IMG/VR virus record: IMGVR_UViG_3300025379_000764
Coordinates: 1-41,376 of that record
Length of the DNA: 41,376 bases
Reading direction: 5' to 3' (one strand)
DNA from: a virus
The notes beneath the pieces were generated by a model that was not told where the DNA came from, did no database searches, and was given only the letters and a program-made list of their open reading frames with translations. Made by a program: the position numbers and the translations under genes. How positions within the stretch are numbered: the stretch's first letter is position 1; the number at the start of each line of letters is the position of its first letter. This document shows positions 25,106 through 32,182 of the stretch, one piece after another.

Positions 25106-25470
25106 TGAGTGAAGATACACTTTTAGTAAGAGCTATACGAGATAGTATCATCGTCAGTGATATGTTCTTTGGAGATATGCGTACAACATTTGGTATCATT
25201 ATTCCAAACGACGATGGCAAGAGCTACGGAATCAAACCTCGCTGGGGCAAGGTATATTCCGTCGGTCCTGAACAAAAAGATGTAGTTATCGGAGATTGGG
25301 TATTAATAGAACATGGACGTTGGACTAGGGGGTTTGATTTCGATCTAGATGATGGATCAAAAATTACCTTGCGAAGGATAGATGCAGATGCTATACTCTT
25401 AATTAGTGATGAAAGACCTTCTGATGTGCAGGTCACGCCAGACAGAATCTTAGATTTACACACTAATTAA
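25105..25470 (+). CDS. GroES-like co-chaperonin (gp31 analogue)
   Basis: The 121-aa protein follows the GroES beta-barrel order: an N-terminal strand with RAIRDSIIVSDMFF, a mobile-loop-like stretch MRTTFGIIIPNDDGKS, then KPRWGKVYSVGPEQKDVVIGDWVLIEHGRWT, matching the 'GxVxxVGxG...GDxVL' core, and a final strand RIDADAILLI. T4 gp31 replaces GroES so that GroEL can fold the major capsid protein. Hydrophobic residues in the loop (FGIII) suit GroEL docking. Sequence distance is large, so the call rests on pattern. It overlaps the upstream gene by one base. Confidence 0.75.
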   Translation: MSEDTLLVRAIRDSIIVSDMFFGDMRTTFGIIIPNDDGKSYGIKPRWGKVYSVGPEQKDVVIGDWVLIEHGRWTRGFDFDLDDGSKITLRRIDADAILLISDERPSDVQVTPDRILDLHTN

Positions 25471-25481
25471 AAGGAAATTTT

Positions 25482-25907
25482 ATGTCAAATCAAATTGACC
25501 TACAGAAATATTCGTCATTCGTCGAATATGTGACTAGCGATACAAGCAAGTATGCATATGCGTTCCAAGAAAGGTTTGACAAACTCTGTCAAACACAAGA
25601 CGACGGGACTAATATCAATCCAACATTGTTGATCACTGCAGGTATCGGTCTTAGTAGCGAAACTGGAGAGTTCAACGAAATTATAAAAAAGATGCTGTTC
25701 CAGGGCAAGCCGCTCAACGAAGAGAATCGTTTCCATATGATGCGCGAACTAGGTGATATCATTTGGTATTGGACGAATGCTTGCCGCGCACTTGGGTATG
25801 ATCCTAATGAAGTTATCGCTGAAAATGTACGCAAGTTAGAAACACGCTACCCCGGTGGCAAGTTTGATGCGTGGTATAGTGAAAATCGAATAGATGGCGA
25901 TCTCTAA
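25482..25907 (+). CDS. MazG-like nucleotide pyrophosphohydrolase
   Basis: The all-alpha NTP-PPase motifs are present: GLSSETGEFNEIIKKM (the E-x-x-E metal site) and, about 40 residues on, MMRELGDIIWYWTNA (the E-x-x-D pair), followed by ENVRKLETRYPGGKFD with the basic 'K...RYP-G-F' end of the family. The 141-aa single-domain length is typical for phage MazG. The enzymes hydrolyse nucleoside triphosphates, including damaged or alarmone-related ones; in aquatic phages they are thought to alter the host nucleotide pool. A good AAGGA ribosome site precedes the ATG. Confidence 0.9.
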   Translation: MSNQIDLQKYSSFVEYVTSDTSKYAYAFQERFDKLCQTQDDGTNINPTLLITAGIGLSSETGEFNEIIKKMLFQGKPLNEENRFHMMRELGDIIWYWTNACRALGYDPNEVIAENVRKLETRYPGGKFDAWYSENRIDGDL

Positions 25908-27356
25908 GTGTCAACATATGACAGCACGAAAGAGCTATTAGAAAAAATTAGTCCTACAATGTGTGCTGCAAAGTGGAATCAACCCACTTTGCATCTACAT
26001 AATGGACAAACACATAGCTGTCATCATCCAAATACACATCCTATACATTTAGGAGAAATAAAAGACGATCCCGCAGCATTAGTTAATAGCGGATATCTAA
26101 AAACACAACGCAGAGAGATGGTCGAAGGTAAAAGGCCACAAGAATGCAATTACTGCTGGAACATAGAAAACACCAACGGAATTAGTGATAGAGTATTAAA
26201 AAGCAAATACGATACTCCTCTAGACAAATTAAATGAACTAGTTAACACAGATCCAGAACAATTATATACAAAGAATTTTAATCCTACTTACATAGAAATT
26301 AGTTTCGATTATACTTGTAATTTAAAATGTGCATATTGCGGACCCACTATAAGCAGTGCTTGGCATCAAGAGATATTAGAACACGGTGGCTACCCTACAA
26401 CTATTCCTCACTATGATCTAGAATCTTACAAATCAAAACTTCCAATACTCAAGAGAGATCATAACCCTTATGTGGATGCTTTTTGGAAATGGTTTCCAGA
26501 ATTAAAAAATGATCTCAAGATACTTAGAGTAACAGGCGGCGAACCTCTGTTAAGCAAAGATATGTGGAAACTGTTTGATAACCTAATAGAAGGATCAAAC
26601 ACAGATATGACTTTTGCTGTTAATACTAATCTAATGCAAGATCGAGATATCATAGATAAACTAATCAATAGGATCAATAAATTAGAAGGTAAAGTAAGAA
26701 ACTTTGAATTGTATACTTCTATAGATACAGGTATAGCCAAACACGCAGAATATATTAGATACGGACTGGATTATAATATCTTTCAATCAAATCTAGAGAG
26801 AGTACTAGATGAAGTTAAATGGCCCATAAAAGTTTCCAATATGTGTACTGTAACTAATCTAAGTTCTGTTGGGTTAAAAGACATCATAAGATATTTTTTC
26901 CTGCTGAGGGGCGAATATGCTGGAACACACAAAGTAGCTAATCACAATTCATATCTACGATATCCTAATTGGTTAGATCTGCGAGTAGGTAGAGATACAT
27001 CTATACATTATCTAGAAAAAACTAAAAAATACTACGAAAAGATAATGATAGAAAACAAAGCTAGAGACATAAAAAGTCTCAAGATAGACTTCTTAAACGG
27101 AAAGAGTGTGACGTTCCCAGGAAATGAAGATTATGACTTGTCTAATATTTTCCCCTATTGGAGCAAAAACGATATGTCTAAGCAGATTGATAGACTGATA
27201 GGATTTGCTAAGATTCCGTTACCCGAATCGCAAGAAACTGTTATGCATCGAGATTTTTATAAATTCTGGACAGAATACGATCGACGCAAAGGAACGGACT
27301 TCTGTAAAACTTTTCCGGAGTTTGCAGACTTTTATCATAAATGCAAGCAATTATAG
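25908..27356 (+). CDS. Radical SAM protein (twitch/SPASM type), 482 aa
   Basis: It starts with GTG directly after the MazG stop. The radical SAM cluster motif is C137-NLK-C141-AY-C144 in SFDYTCNLKCAYCG, followed by RVTGGEPLLSKD (SAM-binding GGEP, about residue 210). Before it, a Cys/His-rich region (SCHHPNTHPIHLG and QECNYCW) resembles the auxiliary-cluster end of twitch/SPASM proteins, here placed N-terminally. Such 'twitch domain-containing radical SAM' proteins are widespread in aquatic T4-like phages; the substrate is unknown. The nearby IscA-like protein could supply clusters. The C-terminal 130 residues show no recognised domain. Confidence 0.88.
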   Translation: MSTYDSTKELLEKISPTMCAAKWNQPTLHLHNGQTHSCHHPNTHPIHLGEIKDDPAALVNSGYLKTQRREMVEGKRPQECNYCWNIENTNGISDRVLKSKYDTPLDKLNELVNTDPEQLYTKNFNPTYIEISFDYTCNLKCAYCGPTISSAWHQEILEHGGYPTTIPHYDLESYKSKLPILKRDHNPYVDAFWKWFPELKNDLKILRVTGGEPLLSKDMWKLFDNLIEGSNTDMTFAVNTNLMQDRDIIDKLINRINKLEGKVRNFELYTSIDTGIAKHAEYIRYGLDYNIFQSNLERVLDEVKWPIKVSNMCTVTNLSSVGLKDIIRYFFLLRGEYAGTHKVANHNSYLRYPNWLDLRVGRDTSIHYLEKTKKYYEKIMIENKARDIKSLKIDFLNGKSVTFPGNEDYDLSNIFPYWSKNDMSKQIDRLIGFAKIPLPESQETVMHRDFYKFWTEYDRRKGTDFCKTFPEFADFYHKCKQL

Positions 27357-27385
27357 TTGACCACTAGATCTAATTATGCTATTAT
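27357..27385 (+). promoter_or_regulatory. Sigma70-like promoter of the clamp-loader operon
   Basis: TTGACC (27357-27362), 17-nt spacer, extended -10 TGCTATTAT (box 27380-27385). It drives the run of four overlapping genes from 27407 to 29059. Confidence 0.8.
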
Positions 27386-27406
27386 AAGAATTATTTAGGA
27401 GCATCT

Positions 27407-27565
27407 ATGAAATTTAGCAATGCTAGTTCTGGCGTAGGAACTATGGGGTTAGCTGGTATATCTCTTATGATATTACATATCACAAATCAATTAACCGGAT
27501 GGGCTTGGCCTTTATTGTATGTGCTAATGATAATGATGGCGATAGGACAGGAAAATCGAAAATGA
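27407..27565 (+). CDS. Very small two-pass membrane protein, 52 aa
   Basis: The ATG follows TTAGGAGC and lies about 20 nt after the promoter's expected start. The 52 residues hold two hydrophobic stretches (about 9-25, VGTMGLAGISLMILHI, and 31-47, GWAWPLLYVLMIMMAIG) and a charged end QENRK. Its stop overlaps the next ATG (ATGA). The position as first gene after a strong promoter and the good ribosome site support a real gene. Function unknown. Confidence 0.7.
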   Translation: MKFSNASSGVGTMGLAGISLMILHITNQLTGWAWPLLYVLMIMMAIGQENRK

Positions 27566-27918
27566 GTGGACCTTACGTAACAGGAGCAGAAGCGCCTGGT
27601 ATATATTATAATAAGAAGGAACCTAAGAAATTGAACTTTTTACAGCGTTGGTTTGATCAAAAGTGTAGAGAGGCTTGGAATCGTGCTCAGTGCGAGCCTG
27701 CTAGTCCTTCTAGACTTATACCAATGGAAGATCCTGGAATTAATTCGATTGATGGATTGCAAATACGACTCTACGGAGCTACAGGTGGTCATATTGTAGA
27801 ATTCCGAAAATATGATAGACATAAAGACCGCACTGATTGTAGAATGTATGTTATTCATTCTGAAAAGAACTTTAGTGAAGAACTAGCTAAAGTCGTGAGT
27901 TTGGAGATATTAAGATGA
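27562..27918 (+). CDS. Conserved phage protein, 118 aa
   Basis: I place the start at the ATG at 27562 (ATGA overlap with the membrane protein); the same frame is open further upstream but inside that gene. Features: LNFLQRWFDQKCREAWNRA, SIDGLQIRLYGATGGHIVEFRKYD, and CRMYVIHSEKNFSEELAKVVSLEILR. This arrangement is familiar from unassigned proteins beside the replication genes of aquatic T4-like phages. There is no enzymatic motif. It overlaps the next gene by 4 nt. Confidence 0.7.
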   Translation: MSGPYVTGAEAPGIYYNKKEPKKLNFLQRWFDQKCREAWNRAQCEPASPSRLIPMEDPGINSIDGLQIRLYGATGGHIVEFRKYDRHKDRTDCRMYVIHSEKNFSEELAKVVSLEILR

Positions 27919-28139
27919 CGACTGATATTGAAATAGAAGATGTCTATACAAAAATGCAGAATTTTTCTATAGAATTAGCACTAGATTCGTCTATAATAGC
28001 TGTTGCAGGCGTGATGATGGCACAGGCATTAACTATCTATAAAACTATATTATCGCCCGAAGAATACGAAATGATGTGCGCAAGCATTTACGAATCTCGT
28101 GGCAAAGTAAAGAAGCTAACAGGACCAACACTACAATGA
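27915..28139 (+). CDS. Small conserved phage protein, 74 aa
   Basis: The 74-aa helical protein starts in an ATGA overlap and ends 4 nt into the clamp-loader gene. It has a central hydrophobic helix (IELALDSSIIAVAGVMMAQALTIYKTI in part) and an end with YEMMCASIYESRGKVKKL. The central segment may be amphipathic and not membrane-spanning. Its placement directly before gp44 suggests co-expression with replication proteins. Function unknown. Confidence 0.65.
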   Translation: MTTDIEIEDVYTKMQNFSIELALDSSIIAVAGVMMAQALTIYKTILSPEEYEMMCASIYESRGKVKKLTGPTLQ

Positions 28140-29059
28140 AACAACTATGGGTAGAAAAGTATCGGCCAAACACTGTTGCTGACTATGTTTTTAGAGATGA
28201 GAATCAAAAGGCACAGGTTGAGCAATGGATCAAGGATAAGTCTATTCCGCATTTATTGTTAAGCGGTAGCCCGGGTATTGGTAAGACTACTCTCGCTAAG
28301 ATGCTGCTGAATGAGATGGGCATCAATGATTTTGATGTGTTAACAGCTAACGGATCTAAAGAAGGTCGTAAGATCGAATGGGTAGACAAGCTGATTAGTT
28401 TCTGTCAGATAATCCCGTTTGGACCTTTTAAGGTTGTGCTTATCGATGAAGCTGATTATCTTAATCCTAATTCTACACAACCGGCGTTGCGTAATCTAAT
28501 GGAAGATTATAGTCATAGTGTTCGTTTTATTATGACCTGCAACTATCCCAACAAGATCATTCCTGCGCTACACAGTAGATGCCAAGGTTTCCATATAGAG
28601 ACCGTGGATAGAGATGAATTTACAGCCCGCGTAGCAACTATCTTGCTTAAAGAGCTCATCGATATCGATATCGATACGCTAGATACCTATGTCAAGGCTA
28701 CATACCCAGATATGCGCAAGTGCATCAATCTAGTGCAGATGAATAGCGGAACTGGAGTTCTAGTGTCTCCAGATAAGGATGATAAATCTCAATCAGATTG
28801 GCGGCTTTCTATGGTACAGTTATTCAAGCAGGGCAAGATAAGCGAAGCTAGGAAACTTGTTTGTAAAAATGCGCGGCCAGAAGAAATGGAAGAAATCTAT
28901 CGATGGTTATATGATAACCTAGAGCTGATCAGCAAGGATGAAGCTGTACAAGATAAAATCGTCCTCGTGATCAAACAAGGTTTGGTAGATCATGTCAGCG
29001 TAGCCGATGCTGAAATTAATCTAGCGGCTACGCTGATACGAATAGCTAATCTAGTCTAG
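28136..29059 (+). CDS. 44: Sliding-clamp loader ATPase, T4 gp44 type
   Basis: An AAA+ subunit that opens and loads the sliding clamp for the phage replisome. Motifs: KYRP (8-11), Walker A GSPGIGKT (44-51), Walker B VVLIDEAD (100-107), sensor 1 TCNY (134-137) and the RFC-type arginine-finger motif SRC (147-149). The 307-aa length is close to T4 gp44 (319). The start is the ATG at 28136, overlapping the upstream stop. The expected partner gp62 and the clamp are not recognisable in this window. The gene converges on phoH with a 4-nt overlap of stops. Confidence 0.95.
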   Translation: MKQLWVEKYRPNTVADYVFRDENQKAQVEQWIKDKSIPHLLLSGSPGIGKTTLAKMLLNEMGINDFDVLTANGSKEGRKIEWVDKLISFCQIIPFGPFKVVLIDEADYLNPNSTQPALRNLMEDYSHSVRFIMTCNYPNKIIPALHSRCQGFHIETVDRDEFTARVATILLKELIDIDIDTLDTYVKATYPDMRKCINLVQMNSGTGVLVSPDKDDKSQSDWRLSMVQLFKQGKISEARKLVCKNARPEEMEEIYRWLYDNLELISKDEAVQDKIVLVIKQGLVDHVSVADAEINLAATLIRIANLV

Positions 29060-29781
29060 TCTCCGTATATTTCCAATATCTCTTTGACTGCAGGATGCCT
29101 TTCGATATCCTTTTGTCCAAAGTTGACTATGTCAACGTGCTTGAGATTTCCGTTGGTATTTTTAAGACGATTGATAAATTCTATTAATCCGTTGTCTTCT
29201 AGACGATCGGCTTGTCTTAGATCTCCAGTTATAACCATGCGGCTGTTATCTCCTATTCTTGTCAGCAGCATTTTCATTTGGTTTGGTGTAGCATTTTGCA
29301 TTTCATCTGCTAATATAAAAGCATTCTTGAACGTTCTCCCCCTCATATAAGCTAATGGACTTACTTCTATTATGCCTTCTAATAGCATATTTTGTATTTC
29401 CTTAGCAAAATAATATTCAGCAAACACATCAAATATTGGACGTGTCCATGGTTCCATCTTTTTTTCTAAAGTGCCAGGTAAAAATCCGTGTTGTTCATCA
29501 ACACTCACTGCTGGCCTAGTGATAATGATTTTTTCTATCTCTCCTTCTTTCAATAATTTGATAGCTATTTGCGTGGCCAGTAGAGTTTTACCTGTACCTG
29601 CTGGTCCAACTGCAAATATCATAGTTTTTGTGGAATCTTGTAGTTTGAGAAAATAAGACTCTTGTGATCTGTTCCTTGGTATTATTTTTACCTGAGTCTT
29701 CTTTTTAGGCTGATATTCTTGGAAATTTATTACATTATCGTTAAAACGTTGTTGCTTTTTAGCTGATCGTTGTCTAGACAA
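29056..29781 (-). CDS. phoH: PhoH-like ATPase
   Basis: P-loop NTPase of the PhoH family: Walker A GPAGTGKT (residues 59-66), IITRPAVSVDEQHGFLPG, EVSPLAYMRGRTF, Walker B AFILADEMQNA and ITGDLRQADR. The 241-aa length is typical. The first 50 residues are basic. The start is a TTG with GGAG 8 nt upstream; an in-frame stop lies directly before it. phoH is one of the most frequent host-like genes in aquatic phages; an RNA-helicase/nuclease-associated role is suspected but its job in infection is unsettled. Confidence 0.93.
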   Translation of the reverse strand: MSRQRSAKKQQRFNDNVINFQEYQPKKKTQVKIIPRNRSQESYFLKLQDSTKTMIFAVGPAGTGKTLLATQIAIKLLKEGEIEKIIITRPAVSVDEQHGFLPGTLEKKMEPWTRPIFDVFAEYYFAKEIQNMLLEGIIEVSPLAYMRGRTFKNAFILADEMQNATPNQMKMLLTRIGDNSRMVITGDLRQADRLEDNGLIEFINRLKNTNGNLKHVDIVNFGQKDIERHPAVKEILEIYGD

Positions 29782-29803
29782 ATGCTATGCTCCTTCTTTG
29801 CTG

Positions 29804-29840
29804 GAAGGACACTGTCCAAAAACGAGGACCATTGTCCTTC
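29804..29840. promoter_or_regulatory. Imperfect inverted repeat between divergent genes
   Basis: GAAGGACA (29804-29811) pairs with TGTCCTTC (29833-29840), with an inner GTCC/GGAC stem and loop AAAAACGA. It lies in the 143-nt gap between phoH (minus) and the gene at 29925 (plus). It could be an operator, a stabilising structure in the phoH leader, or a bidirectional terminator without T run. Confidence 0.5.
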
Positions 29841-29895
29841 ATAATTATTTAAGGCCAAATGCAAAATCATAACTGGTTATAATGTGTTTTTAGTC

Positions 29896-29903
29896 GATAA
29901 ATA
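29896..29903 (+). promoter_or_regulatory. Late promoter (GATAAATA)
   Basis: GATAAATA, expected start about 29909, 16 nt before the ATG at 29925 with AAGAGAG as ribosome site. A TATAAT box (29878-29883) without a clear -35 lies just upstream. Unlike other late promoters in this window, I find no inverted repeat here. Confidence 0.6.
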
Positions 29904-29924
29904 CTTTCATAAGAGAGATATCAA

Positions 29925-30497
29925 ATGCGTGACGAAGTTGACATAATCAAGAACATTTCTACCATATATGATAGCAACAATAGCCTCAGAATCCTAAAAG
30001 ATTTTGAAAGGGTTATTGATACGTTAGACATATACGTATTTAAAAACTGGGAAGATGGAGAATTAGTTGAAGGTCCATTTGTCAGTCGCCATTGGGTAGA
30101 ATGCAAGTTCTTATGGCACAAGGAAAAGATGCCAGACCCCATGGGGGGCAAACGCCTGCTGGATTATGGTTGCAAAGTTGGATATAAAAAAGATGTCCTA
30201 AAGAAACCACGCAAGATTAAAGAACCGAGTGATTTTCGACCAAACAGCAAAAAAGGCAAAATGGAAGAATTACCAGTATGGATCGTTACGGTAAAGATGC
30301 CTAAGAAATTGATATTTGATATTTTCAAGGGCACAGTGAGGAACGCTAAAGATAATCAAATTGATCTAGAATCAATCTATCAGTACACTGACACTGAAGC
30401 CAATACTCCATCTACTATGGAAGCGGATTCAAATGCAGCGCAGCAGGAAACACCTGCAGCACCAACTGTAGGAGGCGCTAATGCCCCAGCTGCATGA
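29925..30497 (+). CDS. Conserved phage protein, 190 aa
   Basis: The N-terminal half (IYDSNNSLRILKDFERVIDTLDIYVFKNWEDGELVEGP in part) and the segment HKEKMPDPMGGKRLLDYGCKV match my memory of unassigned proteins shared by aquatic T4-like phages. FRPNSKKGKMEELPVWIVTVKMPKKLIFDIFKG is the second conserved block. The last 35 residues are Ala/Thr/Pro/Gln-rich and likely disordered. No enzyme motif is seen. It is late-expressed and overlaps the next gene by 17 nt, so the two products may act together, plausibly as minor virion or assembly proteins. Confidence 0.7.
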   Translation: MRDEVDIIKNISTIYDSNNSLRILKDFERVIDTLDIYVFKNWEDGELVEGPFVSRHWVECKFLWHKEKMPDPMGGKRLLDYGCKVGYKKDVLKKPRKIKEPSDFRPNSKKGKMEELPVWIVTVKMPKKLIFDIFKGTVRNAKDNQIDLESIYQYTDTEANTPSTMEADSNAAQQETPAAPTVGGANAPAA

Positions 30498-31212
30498 AGA
30501 CCTTAGGAGCGGCGATCTAGAAGATCTCGTCAAGCCAGTAATACACATCGATACCTATAAAGCGACTATGGGCAAAGATGAGGATGTTGCTACCGTAAGT
30601 TTTGAAGTCATAGGCAAAGATGCTGCTAATGATCTAGTGAATTTTATAGAGAATGGTTATGATTTTATCATGGACGCTAAAGCTAGCGAAGGTGAAGGTA
30701 AAAATCATACGTTCACTGTATTCATAGAAATAGAAAGAGGCAGGAAACTGGCTAATCATATAGAAGATATGATCTACGGTGTGGGAGAATTAGCTAAGAT
30801 AACCGATTGGCGTTTCCGTTATTATAAAGACCTACAGAGCAAACCTATAGAAGATATAAAACATCTAGTTCCTACTGATCCGGCAAAATATAAATCAAAG
30901 ATAGAAAAAATATTTGAAGATGATATGAATTTTTTCTTCCGCAAGAGTCCTCTAGATTATATCGATATAGAAGAGAACAAACTTACATTCAAGAGATTCT
31001 CTAACAGCCCTGTAAAAATGGAATTAATGGATTATGGCACACGCACAGATATACTGGGCAACTTAGATGCTGTCATAAGGATAGACGAGAATAGTACTAG
31101 CCAATCTCTTTGGTTAACAAAGTATTTTGGAGATTACAATATCACCAAATACGACGAATATTTTGTTTTTGAAGACGGAAACAATGTACTAATGCTTAAA
31201 CTCATTTCTTGA
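30481..31212 (+). CDS. Phage protein of unknown function, 243 aa
   Basis: It is an acidic alpha/beta protein: an N-terminal region with KPVIHIDTYKATMGKDEDVATVSFEV, then DLVNFIENGYDFIMDA, a strand HTFTVFIEIERGRKLANHIEDMIYGV, and a C-terminal part with YGTRTDILGNLDAVIRIDE, ending EYFVFEDGNNVLMLKLIS. The overlap with the preceding gene implies coupling. No similarity to a known enzyme is visible; the alternating strand/helix pattern could be a two-domain structural protein. The DnaJ promoter overlaps its stop. Confidence 0.65.
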   Translation: MPQLHEDLRSGDLEDLVKPVIHIDTYKATMGKDEDVATVSFEVIGKDAANDLVNFIENGYDFIMDAKASEGEGKNHTFTVFIEIERGRKLANHIEDMIYGVGELAKITDWRFRYYKDLQSKPIEDIKHLVPTDPAKYKSKIEKIFEDDMNFFFRKSPLDYIDIEENKLTFKRFSNSPVKMELMDYGTRTDILGNLDAVIRIDENSTSQSLWLTKYFGDYNITKYDEYFVFEDGNNVLMLKLIS

Positions 31213-31237
31213 CTTTTCGTCTAAAATAATTTATAAG
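31209..31237 (+). promoter_or_regulatory. Sigma70-like promoter of dnaJ
   Basis: TTGACT (31209-31214), 17-nt spacer, TATAAG (31232-31237). The expected start is at about 31244, against the ATG at 31245, so the mRNA would be leaderless; no ribosome site is present. Confidence 0.7.
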
Positions 31238-31244
31238 TAAAAGC

Positions 31245-32120
31245 ATGGACCACTATTCAACACTCGGCGTAGATAAGACTGCATCAGCAGATGATATACA
31301 GAAAGCCTTTCGCAAGGCAGCAATGAAGCATCATCCCGATCGAGGGGGCGATGCAGCTAAATTCCAAGAACTTAACGAAGCATATAGCACACTAAGCGAT
31401 CCGCAGAAGCGTGCAGAATATGATATGGGTGGACAGAATCCGTTTGGGCAACAGGGTCATCCTTTTGCTAATGGTTTCCATTTTACTACCGGAAATCCTT
31501 TCCAGGGAGGCGGTTTTGCTGGAAATCCTTTCCAGGATGTATTCAATCAATTTGGTTTCCAATTCCATCAAGGACAGCAACAGGTAAGAAATAGAGATCT
31601 AAACATACGCTGCAAGATAGGACTAAAGGATGTTTATCTAGGCAAACAGATGAACGTATCTTATAGGATGCCAAGCGGACGAGAAGAATCAGTAACCATA
31701 GACGTTCCGCCGGGTATAGAGCACGGACAGATATTAAAGCTATCCGGATATGGCGATGATTCTATGAAGCAATTCCCTAGAGGCGATCTAACCATATCGA
31801 TAGAAGTTGAAGGTATGCCAAACTTCCATAGAGAAGATATCAATGTAGTCACTAGCATAGATCTAGATATCTTTGATGCTATGCTAGGAACTACTGTAAC
31901 CGTAAAACACATAGATGGAACAGATGTCGACCTAGCTGTTCCTGCAGGATCTCTACATGGCCAGAGATTGAGCTGCAAGGGCCTAGGATTTAAACATATG
32001 AAGTTTACTAACGTGCGAGGAGATCTACACGTGATACTGAACATAAAAACTCCTAGAGTTACAGATCCTAAACTAATCGAAGAAATTAAATCTCTAGCTG
32101 CTAAACTCAAAAGAAAATAA
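31245..32120 (+). CDS. dnaJ: DnaJ/CbpA-type co-chaperone
   Basis: Hsp40 proteins deliver clients to DnaK and trigger its ATPase. The J domain is residues 1-65 with the HPD motif at 30-32, followed by a Gly/Phe-rich linker (about 66-125: PFGQQGHPF, GGFAGNPF). The zinc-finger region of classical DnaJ is absent, so it is a type II (CbpA-like) form. The two C-terminal beta domains follow (IDVPPGIEHGQILKLSGYG; LDIFDAMLGTTVTVKHIDG; VPAGSLHGQRLSCKGLGF). The 291-aa length fits. It probably redirects host DnaK; no DnaK is in the window. It is followed by the Clp ATPase. Confidence 0.93.
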   Translation: MDHYSTLGVDKTASADDIQKAFRKAAMKHHPDRGGDAAKFQELNEAYSTLSDPQKRAEYDMGGQNPFGQQGHPFANGFHFTTGNPFQGGGFAGNPFQDVFNQFGFQFHQGQQQVRNRDLNIRCKIGLKDVYLGKQMNVSYRMPSGREESVTIDVPPGIEHGQILKLSGYGDDSMKQFPRGDLTISIEVEGMPNFHREDINVVTSIDLDIFDAMLGTTVTVKHIDGTDVDLAVPAGSLHGQRLSCKGLGFKHMKFTNVRGDLHVILNIKTPRVTDPKLIEEIKSLAAKLKRK

Positions 32121-32129
32121 ATTATACTC

Positions 32130-32167
32130 TTGATCTTTATCTATTATCATAGTATAATGTTATACTA
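32130..32167 (+). promoter_or_regulatory. Sigma70-like promoter with 18-bp palindrome over the -10 box
   Basis: TTGATC (32130-32135), 17-nt spacer, TATAAT (32153-32158). A perfect palindrome TAGTATAA-TG-TTATACTA (32150-32167) covers the -10 box and the expected start (about 32165). This is a typical operator position. GGAG follows at 32170. Confidence 0.7.
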
Positions 32168-32182
32168 TTGGAGAAAAAAAGT

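Noticed and set aside
29870-29960. A gating inverted repeat at the late promoter before the 190-aa gene.
   Set aside because: I compared the 5' region with the ribosome site and early codons and found no pairing longer than four or five bases.
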